Positions 40,478-51,618 of a stretch of 64,000 bases of DNA are shown one piece after another. A program made the position numbers and the translations under genes. The notes beneath the pieces were generated by a model. That model searched no databases, had not been told where the DNA came from, and saw only the letters and a program-made list of their open reading frames with translations. Each line of letters begins with the position of its first letter. The first letter of the stretch is position 1. Origin of the DNA: Clostridiales bacterium FE2011 (GTDB lineage Bacteria; Bacillota; Clostridia; Christensenellales; Aristaeellaceae). The stretch covers positions 1,860,001 to 1,924,000 of the forward strand of contig CP069418.1 in assembly GCA_017569305.1 (NCBI GenBank), written 5' to 3'.

Positions 40478-40666
40478 ATAAAAGGGAAAACTGATTCAAT
40501 AAGTCCGTCAGATGCCATATGGTTTTTTGTCGGGATCAAACCGCAGGTTTCAAAACTTTAATACGCTAAAGCAATAAACCTGTGCGAAGAGAACGGTGAA
40601 AAAGCCACTGGCAGGTAAACGGGCAAAAGAATCTGTGTTTCCCAAATACACAGGAGGAAGTTGCCC
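40478..40666 (+). promoter_or_regulatory. Structured leader before the symporter gene
   Basis: This 189-base gap has no gene. CGCAGGTTT (40542-40550) can pair with AAACCTGTGCG (about 40576-40586). A hairpin of CTGTGTTT and AAATACACAG (about 40633-40653) ends at the AGGAGG ribosome site. These could control translation start. No known riboswitch consensus is matched. Confidence 0.35.
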
Positions 40667-41896
40667 ATGGAAAAAAGGAAGAAACTGGCTCTATCCACAC
40701 AGATTTTCATCGCGCTGATCCTGGCGATCGGCGCAGGTATCGCACTGACGGGTAATCCGGATTTTGCGAAGACCTACATCAAACCCTTCGGTACGATTTT
40801 CCTGAACCTGATCAAGTGGATTGTCTGTCCGCTGGTTTTCTTCTCCATCATGGCGGGTGTGGTATCCATTCGGGACATCAAAAAGGTCGGCGTAGTCGGC
40901 GGAAGCACCATGCTGTACTACCTGTGCACCACAGCCTTCGCGGTGGCGATCGGCCTGCTCTTTGCCAACCTGCTGAAAGGAATTTTCCCGGTGCTGTCCA
41001 CGGCTGAATTGTCCTATGAGCCGGCGGCGACATCCGTCAATTTTATGGATACGCTGGTAGGCATCTTCCCCTCCAACTTTATCAAACCGTTTGTGGACGC
41101 GAACATGCTGCAGATCATTGTGTCCGCGCTGTTTATCGGGTTTGCGCTGATCCTGATCGGACACCGCTTTGACATGGAGTTCAAGGCTGTGGATGTGTGC
41201 AACGATATCTGCATGAAGGCCATGGAGATGATCCTGAAGCTTTCCCCGATTGGTGTGTTCTGCCTGCTCTGCCCGGTGGTGGCCGAGAACGGTCCGGCGG
41301 TGCTCGGTTCCCTGGCGAAGGTGCTGCTGGTGGCTTATCTGTGCTACATTGTTCATGCGGTCGTGGTTTATTCCGCGTCGGTCAAGGCTTTGGGCGGCGT
41401 CGGCCCGGTGAAGTTCTTCAAGGGCATGCTGCCTGCCATCATGATGGCTTTCTCTTCCGCTTCTTCTGTGGGTACCCTCCCGCTGAACATGGAGTGCTGC
41501 GAGAAGCTGGGTGCGGATAAGGAAGTATCCTCCTTCGTCCTGCCCCTGGGCGCAACCATCAACATGGACGGTACCGCCATCTACCAGGGTGTGTGCGCGG
41601 TGTTCATCGCTTCCTGCTTTGGCATCAGCCTGACTTTCTCCCAGATGCTGACCATCGTGCTGACGGCGACGTTGGCCTCCATCGGCACCGCGGGCGTTCC
41701 CGGCGCCGGCATGGTCATGCTGGCCATGGTGCTTCAGTCCGTAGGCCTGCCGGTGGAAGGTATTGCGCTGGTGGCCGGTGTGGACCGAATCTTTGATATG
41801 GGCCGTACCGTGGTGAACATCACCGGCGATGCTTCCTGCGCCATCGTGGTCTCCAGGCTGCAGCGCAAAAGAGCGGAGAAGAAGGCCGCTGCCTGA
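40667..41896 (+). CDS. Dicarboxylate/amino acid:cation symporter (DAACS/GltP family)
   Basis: A 409-residue inner-membrane carrier with the glutamate-transporter fold. The ATG at 40667 lies nine bases after AGGAGG; a TTG six bases earlier is too close. Substrate and sodium-site blocks are visible: the serine-rich FSSASSVGTLPLNMEC hairpin, LGATINMDGTAIYQG (NMDGT, ion site), and GVPGAGMVMLAMV. The late helix has GVDRIFDMGRTVVNITGDAS, in which Asp and Arg positions choose the substrate. Glutamate, aspartate, serine/threonine and C4-dicarboxylates all remain possible. Confidence 0.93.
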   Translation: MEKRKKLALSTQIFIALILAIGAGIALTGNPDFAKTYIKPFGTIFLNLIKWIVCPLVFFSIMAGVVSIRDIKKVGVVGGSTMLYYLCTTAFAVAIGLLFANLLKGIFPVLSTAELSYEPAATSVNFMDTLVGIFPSNFIKPFVDANMLQIIVSALFIGFALILIGHRFDMEFKAVDVCNDICMKAMEMILKLSPIGVFCLLCPVVAENGPAVLGSLAKVLLVAYLCYIVHAVVVYSASVKALGGVGPVKFFKGMLPAIMMAFSSASSVGTLPLNMECCEKLGADKEVSSFVLPLGATINMDGTAIYQGVCAVFIASCFGISLTFSQMLTIVLTATLASIGTAGVPGAGMVMLAMVLQSVGLPVEGIALVAGVDRIFDMGRTVVNITGDASCAIVVSRLQRKRAEKKAAA

Positions 41897-41919
41897 TCAA
41901 TTCCCGTAACTGAAAACAA

Positions 41920-41958
41920 ACGCCCGTGCGGAGCAGTGATGCTCCGGCGGGCGTTTTT
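41920..41958 (+). terminator. Terminator of the symporter gene
   Basis: ACGCCCG / CGGGCGT outer stem and GGAGCA / TGCTCC inner stem are followed by TTTTTC. Confidence 0.85.
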
Positions 41959-42050
41959 CTGTCCGGACAAGGGAAACGCGGGGCGTACGGAGAAATTCAG
42001 AAGGACGGGAAAGCGGACCGACTATTCTATATATGAAGGAAGACATACGG

Positions 42051-42644
42051 ATGAAGATCTATGATATCACCCAGGAACTGTTTACCTGCTGCGTATATCC
42101 CGGGGATCCGTCTCCGGAACGGCAGGTCAAGCTCCGGATTGCGGACGGTGCCATCTGCAACCTGACGGCTTTTCAGATGTGCGCGCATAACGGGACGCAT
42201 GTGGATGCCCCGTATCATTTCCTGAATGAGGGCAAAACCATTGACCAGGTGGACCTGGAACGGTTCATCGGCAAGGCATACGTGACGGAACATCAGGGAG
42301 ACATTACGGCGGCGGACGCGGAAGTGATCCTGCAGAAGGCCCGGAGCCTGGATGCGGAGGCTGCGAAGCGGATCCTGGTGAAGGGTCCGGCCGTTATGAC
42401 GGAGGAAGCGGCGAAGGTTTTTGCCGGGGCAGGCATCCTGCTCTTCGGCAATGAATCCCAGACCGTCGGGCCGCTGGACGCACCCATGAACGTGCACCTG
42501 ATTATGCTGGGCGCAGAGATTGTCCTGCTGGAGGGGATCCGCCTGGGAGCAGTGGAGGAGGGAATCTACCTGCTGAATGCCGCTCCGCTGAATCTCGGAG
42601 GGTCGGATGGCGCTCCCTGCCGGGCGGTTCTGATGGAACTGTGA
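42051..42644 (+). CDS. Cyclase-family (kynurenine formamidase-like) metal hydrolase
   Basis: A 197-residue protein of the cyclase/arylformamidase family. The signature HNGTHVDAPYHF (about 50-61) supplies the metal-binding His and Asp residues, and VHLIMLGAEIVLLEGIRL is the conserved second half. The ATG at 42051 is preferred because AAGGAAG is eight bases before it; another ATG at 42033 overlaps that site. The family includes kynurenine formamidase and isatin hydrolase; no tryptophan-degradation genes are near, so the substrate is open. Confidence 0.85.
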   Translation: MKIYDITQELFTCCVYPGDPSPERQVKLRIADGAICNLTAFQMCAHNGTHVDAPYHFLNEGKTIDQVDLERFIGKAYVTEHQGDITAADAEVILQKARSLDAEAAKRILVKGPAVMTEEAAKVFAGAGILLFGNESQTVGPLDAPMNVHLIMLGAEIVLLEGIRLGAVEEGIYLLNAAPLNLGGSDGAPCRAVLMEL

Positions 42645-42799
42645 CGGGGTCGCTATTGTATCCGAACAACAAGTGAATTATTAATGGAAGAAAGCCGGTC
42701 GTTTTGGCCAAAAACACGAACATTCACCAAGACAAATCACGCATCGTCCGGAAGCGTTGATTTGCCTTAATTTTTTTCAAAAAAACCTCCAAAAAGTGC

Positions 42800-42828
42800 T
42801 TGACAAAGGCCTTGCCGTTTGATATTCT
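42800..42828 (+). promoter_or_regulatory. rRNA operon promoter and leader
   Basis: TTGACA (42800) and TATTCT (42823) are spaced by 17 bases, preceded by an A/T-rich tract (42767-42795) that may act as an UP element. The leader to 42963 has no gene but shows two stable hairpins: CTTGCGG-GAGA-CCGCAAG (42840-42857) and AACATC-GAAA-GATGTT (42941-42956), the second just before 16S. Confidence 0.75.
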
Positions 42829-42963
42829 ATCCAAGCTCGCTTGCGGGAGACCGCAAGAAAAGAGCGAAGCGAACCTTGAAAACGATACAGAGATAATAAC
42901 GCGCAATAAGGAAAAAGACAGCGAAGATTCCAAAGAGTTTAACATCGAAAGATGTTTAAGGAT

Positions 42964-47698
<4,735 letters not shown>

Positions 47699-47804
47699 TG
47701 ATTGGTCCAGAGACCAATTAAGGTAACAGATAAACTAACAGGTCAGATTTTCCTGAATATTGTAGCTGTGCAGTTGTCAGTGTGCGCAAGGACACTGAAC
47801 CATT

Positions 47805-47920
<116 letters not shown>

Positions 47921-47925
47921 TTCCA

Positions 47926-47960
47926 AAAACTCTGTAGTTTTCACTACAGAGTTTTTTCTT
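47926..47960 (+). terminator. rRNA operon terminator
   Basis: AAAACTCTGTAGT / ACTACAGAGTTTT stem is followed by TTCTTT. Confidence 0.92.
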
Positions 47961-48000
47961 TACCTGGATATATAGGAGTGTGGGCCGTAACGATGATATC

Positions 48001-48126
48001 GCTCGCTTTGATAATGCCATATGCCGTTCCTTTGCTAACATAAATGTGCACTGAAACGGCATATGGCATTTTGAGTTCAACTCTTCGAGTTTCACTCACG
48101 TATCCCTTACAGGGATCCAAGCGAGC
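48001..48126. ncRNA. Cloverleaf-like structured element (candidate RNA)
   Basis: A closing stem GCTCGCTT (48001-48008) / AAGCGAGC (48119-48126) encloses three hairpins. The first is a perfect 16-bp stem AATGCCATATGCCGTT (48013-48028) / AACGGCATATGGCATT (48055-48070). The second is AACTC-TTC-GAGTT (48079-48091), and the third is ATCCCT-TAC-AGGGAT (48102-48116). Perfect nested pairing of this extent implies a selected fold. It lies after the rrn terminator and no promoter is obvious, so transcription is unproven and the strand is undetermined. Confidence 0.5.
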
Positions 48127-48171
48127 TGCGGGGTGATGGTTGGCTTTTTGGGAACGGGTGAGAGGAGAGAA

Positions 48172-48414
48172 GAAGAGGTCCCCCCGCAACCTCAATCGTC
48201 GCACTGCTCCCTTGGAGCGGTCGCATTGCTCGTTTCGGTAAGGATTCGCGCGCGCACCGCGGGCGGAATTCCCGCCTCGCGCACCGCGCACGACAGGACT
48301 CCGCCTCATTTCGGCTGCGCCGACAGCCCACTGGGCTGACATTCGGCTCGCTCCCCTGTTCCCATACCGAACACAGAACAGTATTGCCATCAGGCAATAC
48401 TGCAAAGATACTTT
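48172..48414. repeat. 5S-derived structured module A
   Basis: It starts with GAAGAGGTCCC, identical to 5S (47820-47830). The 24 bases that follow almost directly in 5S (CCTGTTCCCATACCGAACAC plus AGAA) resume only at 48355-48378. Between them lies a 172-base insert with hairpins ACTGCTCC/GGAGCGGT (48203-48221), GGCGG/CCGCC (48262-48276) and CAGCC/GGCTG (48324-48338). A perfect hairpin CAGTATTGCC-ATCA-GGCAATACTG (48379-48402) and GCAAAGATACTTT follow. The block CCGCAACCTCAAT (48184), the CATACCGAACACAGA segment and the final block are shared with module B. Confidence 0.6.
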
Positions 48415-48445
48415 AATGCCGCTGATAATATAATTTCTTCGCTCT

Positions 48446-48607
48446 CCGCAACCTCAATAGTCGTGACTCCCCACTGGGGAGCTCACTCCTTTTCGGTTGA
48501 CCTCACCGCCGACGAAATTTCCGCCACTGGCGGTCGTCGGCGGTTCGCCCTCTTCCATACCGAACACAGAGCACTGCTGCCTGTCGGCAGCAGTGCAAAG
48601 ATACTTT
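48446..48607. repeat. 5S-derived structured module B
   Basis: It has the same order of fixed blocks as module A: CCGCAACCTCAAT (48446), then CCATACCGAACACAGA (48555-48570) from 5S, then GCAAAGATACTTT (48595). The hairpins between them differ in sequence but stay paired: GTGACTCCCC/GGGGAGCTCAC (48463-48486); ACCGCCGACGA/TCGTCGGCGGT (48505-48544) with an inner CCGCC-ACT-GGCGG; and GCACTGCTGCC-TGTC-GGCAGCAGTGC (48571-48596). Confidence 0.6.
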
Positions 48608-48647
48608 GCAATATTGAACAATGATTGGATTGGCAATTCTGATTGAC

Positions 48648-48668
48648 AGGAGGTGCTAGGTACCTCCT
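48648..48668. other. Hairpin AGGAGGT/ACCTCCT
   Basis: A perfect 7-bp stem with loop GCTAGGT. The left arm looks like a ribosome binding site but no gene follows it. Confidence 0.45.
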
Positions 48669-48681
48669 TGATTGTTTTGAT

Positions 48682-48760
48682 GCACTGGAAGCATAGCATG
48701 ACAAGGATGCTGCAGGCACGGCGAAGCCGCTGAGTCCTTGACTGGGTATGCTGACTGTGC
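48682..48760. other. Nested imperfect hairpin
   Basis: Four stems nest in order: GCAC (48682) / GTGC (48757), AGCATA (48690) / TATGCT (48747), CAAGGA (48702) / TCCTTG (48735), and CGGC-GAA-GCCG (48719-48729). It is the last structured piece of the gene-free region 47961-48877. Confidence 0.45.
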
Positions 48761-48816
48761 TTAACCTGGTTTTATTTCATAATGAACATAGAGAGATGCT
48801 TTCAGAAAAATTTTCT

Positions 48817-48844
48817 TTGCATTTTTGGAATCAGATGATATAAT
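48817..48844 (+). promoter_or_regulatory. Promoter of the 48878-51558 operon
   Basis: TTGCAT (48817) and TATAAT (48839) are spaced by 16 bases, 33 bases before the first start codon. Confidence 0.7.
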
Positions 48845-48877
48845 CGCACTCACCCTACAGATCTGGAGAAGTACAGT

Positions 48878-49486
48878 ATGTATATTACAAGTGAGAAGCT
48901 GAAAAGCAGGATTGAAGAAATAGCACGGGAAGTAAATGAACGGTTTGATCGTCATATTTTGCTGGAAGAGTATATCGGGCTTCCTTACTTCGGGCAGGTT
49001 ATTCTGCGGTTTATGCTGGAGGAGGAAAATTATACGGTGGAGGATCTGGACCGGTATGAACGGGAGTTGTATCAGATCGTCGGCGATGAATTCCTTGTGG
49101 ATTTCATGGGAAGCGTTTACCGGAAGGTCGGAGTGGACTACTCCGATTTGGGTAAGATCTTCAGGGCCATGGAAGCGGAATACAGGGATGAGGTTGTTGC
49201 GCCTTCCATTCACAGCGAGGGGATCCGGGAGGACGCAAGGGAGCTGCTGAAAGCAGCGGGAATGGATCCGGACCAGAAGGTCTGGGAAATCCAGCTGGAA
49301 GATGGATGTTATGCCCTGCTGCTTCTGGGGAAGGAAAACCGGGAGATCCTGGAGATGCAGGAGCCGGTTCGGCTGTTTGTGCAGGAGGCCGGAGAAATAG
49401 AATGTACAGGGGTGATCAAAGCGGCGATGCGGTGTAAAAGACTCGGAGTCTCCCTGGGCAGGCTGATGATGGAAATGAGTCGATGA
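48878..49486 (+). CDS. Conserved-looking hypothetical protein
   Basis: A 202-residue soluble, acidic protein that I do not recognise. It is mostly helical, with charged amphipathic stretches (KLKSRIEEIAREVNERFDRH, YTVEDLDRYERELYQIVGDE) and a C-terminal region richer in hydrophobics (CYALLLLGKENREILEMQEP). No signal peptide or membrane helix is present. A GGAGAAG site and a good promoter support expression. It overlaps the next reading frame by four bases at the ATGA and opens an operon with two acetyltransferases and a radical SAM protein. A link to their substrate is possible but unproven. Confidence 0.75.
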   Translation: MYITSEKLKSRIEEIAREVNERFDRHILLEEYIGLPYFGQVILRFMLEEENYTVEDLDRYERELYQIVGDEFLVDFMGSVYRKVGVDYSDLGKIFRAMEAEYRDEVVAPSIHSEGIREDARELLKAAGMDPDQKVWEIQLEDGCYALLLLGKENREILEMQEPVRLFVQEAGEIECTGVIKAAMRCKRLGVSLGRLMMEMSR

Positions 49487-49500
49487 CAGGAGAAAACCGT

Positions 49501-50010
49501 ATGGAAAGTACCAGGCTGCTGATCCGGCGGATGGAGAAAGTGGATGAAGCATCCTTTGTCAGCGGGATTGCCGACAGGGCACTGCGGATTGCCTACGGGT
49601 TTCCGGCGGATATGGATGACGCGGTGTCCGCGAAAATCTTTGAGCGCTTCTTCTGCTTGAACAACAGTTATTCGCTGGTGGAGAAAGATTCTGGTGCGGT
49701 GATTGGATTCCTGCTGGAAGTGGAGCCGGAGCTGCCGGAGAATCTGAGGACGGGATTGCCGGAGAGAGGGAGAACCCTGGCTTATGCGATTTTCCCGCCT
49801 TACCAGCGGAAGGGATATATGCTGGAAGCCCTGCAGGCGGTGATTCCGGAACTGTTCCGGTGTGCGGGAGTGGAATACATACACTGCGGACACTTTGAGG
49901 AGAACATTCCCAGCCGGGAACTGCTCCGCAAACTGGGATTCCGGGAGTATGCCAGCCATCAGAACCGGGACAAACTGATTATTGATGAAATACTGCGGCG
50001 AGGGGTATGA
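49501..50010 (+). CDS. GNAT family N-acetyltransferase
   Basis: A 169-residue protein. The ATG at 49501 follows ACAGGAG at normal spacing; an in-frame ATG at 49483 overlaps the preceding gene. The acetyl-CoA pocket is read as LAYAIFPPYQRKGYMLEALQ (Q/RxxGxG/A variant RKGYML). The C-terminal block is IPSRELLRKLGFREYASH, typical of RimJ/RimL-type acetyltransferases that act on amino groups of proteins or small molecules. The substrate is unknown. The stop lies 41 bases before the radical SAM gene. Confidence 0.85.
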   Translation: MESTRLLIRRMEKVDEASFVSGIADRALRIAYGFPADMDDAVSAKIFERFFCLNNSYSLVEKDSGAVIGFLLEVEPELPENLRTGLPERGRTLAYAIFPPYQRKGYMLEALQAVIPELFRCAGVEYIHCGHFEENIPSRELLRKLGFREYASHQNRDKLIIDEILRRGV

Positions 50011-50051
50011 GAACACCTGGATGCCGTGGATATAAAAGGAGGGATCAGGAC

Positions 50052-51116
50052 ATGAAAACAACCTCACTGTCGATTGCCAACTACTGCGTACCCTGCCATT
50101 CTTTTTGCCGGTATTGCCTGCTGGCATCCTGCGGGAAAGCTACAGGGGTGGATTACAAGGCAGGAGAAGCATTGGGCGGCAGGATTATCCGGGAAATGAA
50201 AGAAGCACGCCCTGATCTTAATTGCAGTTATTATATCGGCTACTGCATGGACACACCGGATCTGCAGGAATTCCTGCGCTTCAACCGGGAGTATCAGGGA
50301 CCTGCAGCCAAGTTCCTGCAGATGAACGGGTTTGCCTTCCGGGAGGAGCCGGAACTGGCGGAGCTGATGGAGAGCATCCGTGAAAACGGTGTGGAACTCA
50401 TCGATCTGACTTTCTACGGCACCGAGGCGTATCATGACCGCTTTGCCGGGAGAAAGGGAGACTTCCGGTTTCTGCTCCGGATGCTGGATCAGGCGGTAAA
50501 AGCCGGCCTTCAGGTGAATGTGAGCATTCCCCTGATCCGGGAGAACCTGTCCCAGATACCGGAACTCTATGAAATGTTGTCCGTCTACCCGCTGTACCGG
50601 TGCGCCTGCTTCCTGCCGCACAGCAAGGGGCGGGGCAGTACCATATCGGAACAGCGGATCACGAAGCAGGAGTTTGAACAGCTGCCGGAAAAGATCCGGA
50701 ATTCGTTTTCCCGGATGAAGCACAGGACGGAAACGGAGTGGATTGCCTCCGGGGAAACGGCAGAACCGGTTGATCGGGGTCTGATCCTGGTACTGACGCC
50801 GGAGAATTTTGAAAAGTACAACCGGATGAGCGGGGCGGAGATCCTGGCGGAGCTGGAAGCAATGGATGACCGGTATCTGCAGGAAATGCCTTCGGTTCAG
50901 GAGCTGGCCCGGATGTATGGAGATCCGCAGAACCAGCAGCTGTTCAGGATCAGGGACCTGGCGCTGATCTGGCAGCAGCGGCATATTGCTGAAACCGGAA
51001 ACCGGATTTATGATATGCACGATGAAACCCATTCCTTCAGCGTGCATCTCCGGGAGGATGAACTATTGATCAACAGGATGGTAGTGGAAAATGAAAACGG
51101 AAGAAATAAAGATTGA
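50052..51116 (+). CDS. Radical SAM protein of unknown substrate
   Basis: A 354-residue protein. The ATG at 50052 has a strong AAAGGAGGG site. The cluster motif CxxxCxxC is CHSFCRYC at 14-21, very near the N-terminus, so the iron-sulfur site that splits S-adenosylmethionine is intact. A partial TIM barrel follows (IGYCMDTPDLQEFLRFNREY, GVELIDLTFYGTEAYHDRF, VNVSIPLIREN). No SPASM-type cysteine cluster is apparent at the C-terminus, which ends SFSVHLREDELLINRMVV. The last 26 bases overlap the next acetyltransferase. With two GNAT genes on either side it may belong to a small modification pathway. Confidence 0.85.
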   Translation: MKTTSLSIANYCVPCHSFCRYCLLASCGKATGVDYKAGEALGGRIIREMKEARPDLNCSYYIGYCMDTPDLQEFLRFNREYQGPAAKFLQMNGFAFREEPELAELMESIRENGVELIDLTFYGTEAYHDRFAGRKGDFRFLLRMLDQAVKAGLQVNVSIPLIRENLSQIPELYEMLSVYPLYRCACFLPHSKGRGSTISEQRITKQEFEQLPEKIRNSFSRMKHRTETEWIASGETAEPVDRGLILVLTPENFEKYNRMSGAEILAELEAMDDRYLQEMPSVQELARMYGDPQNQQLFRIRDLALIWQQRHIAETGNRIYDMHDETHSFSVHLREDELLINRMVVENENGRNKD

Positions 51117-51558
51117 ACTGTATACCAAAGAACGGATTCCGGACGTGCTGGCGTTTGAAAAACAGCTGCGGGCGGAGGAAGACGTGTGGGGCTGGGAGAT
51201 CGATGATGCTTATATCAAAAGCGTGACGGACAGTTTCGATGATCCCCGGTTTCAAAACGCCCTTTCCCTGCTGGCTTACATCGGGGAACAGGTGGTGGGC
51301 CGGATTGACGTGGTGCGGATTCCCTCCTATTTCGACGGAACCGTCAAAGCTTACCTGGACTGGATCTGCGTGCTGAAGAGCGCCCGGCATAAGGGCGTGG
51401 CTCAGGCGCTGATGAACGAAATGCGCAGCAGGCTGAAAGCGGAAGGCATTGATACGCTGATCGCGCTGACAGCCAGCAATGACGAAGCCCAGCGGTTCTA
51501 CAAATCCGTTCCGGATTCGTCCATGCATGATATCGGCATCTGGATTGATATCAAATAA
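51091..51558 (+). CDS. GNAT family N-acetyltransferase
   Basis: A 155-residue acetyltransferase. The core is YLDWICVLKSARHKGVAQAL, with the acetyl-CoA loop SARHKGVAQALM, followed by ALTASNDEAQRFYKSVPDSS, the typical final strands. It begins 26 bases inside the radical SAM gene, so the two are probably co-translated. The substrate is unknown. A bidirectional terminator follows. Confidence 0.87.
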   Translation: MKTEEIKIELYTKERIPDVLAFEKQLRAEEDVWGWEIDDAYIKSVTDSFDDPRFQNALSLLAYIGEQVVGRIDVVRIPSYFDGTVKAYLDWICVLKSARHKGVAQALMNEMRSRLKAEGIDTLIALTASNDEAQRFYKSVPDSSMHDIGIWIDIK

Positions 51559-51573
51559 ACAGATAGAAAGAAA

Positions 51574-51602
51574 AGGAATCGCCTGATGCTTCAGGCGGTT
51601 CC
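51574..51602. terminator. Bidirectional terminator between convergent genes
   Basis: GGAATCGCCTGA / TCAGGCGGTTCC, a 12-bp stem with one wobble and a TGCT loop, with A-rich DNA on the left and CTTGTTT on the right. Confidence 0.75.
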
Positions 51603-51618
51603 CTTGTTTATATCAGGA

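Noticed and set aside
42664..42685. Further AT-rich repeat copy (GTGAATTATTAATG)
   Set aside because: Only one loose unit; it does not have the tandem GAATTNTGAATT pattern.
48071..48091. T-arm-like GAGTTCAACTC suggesting a tRNA
   Set aside because: The loop is five bases, not seven, and no acceptor stem or anticodon arm fits around it.
47944..48405. Minus-strand frames of 96-153 codons in the post-rrn region
   Set aside because: They run through perfect inverted repeats and 5S-derived sequence, have no ribosome site and no domain. Structure explains the region better than coding.
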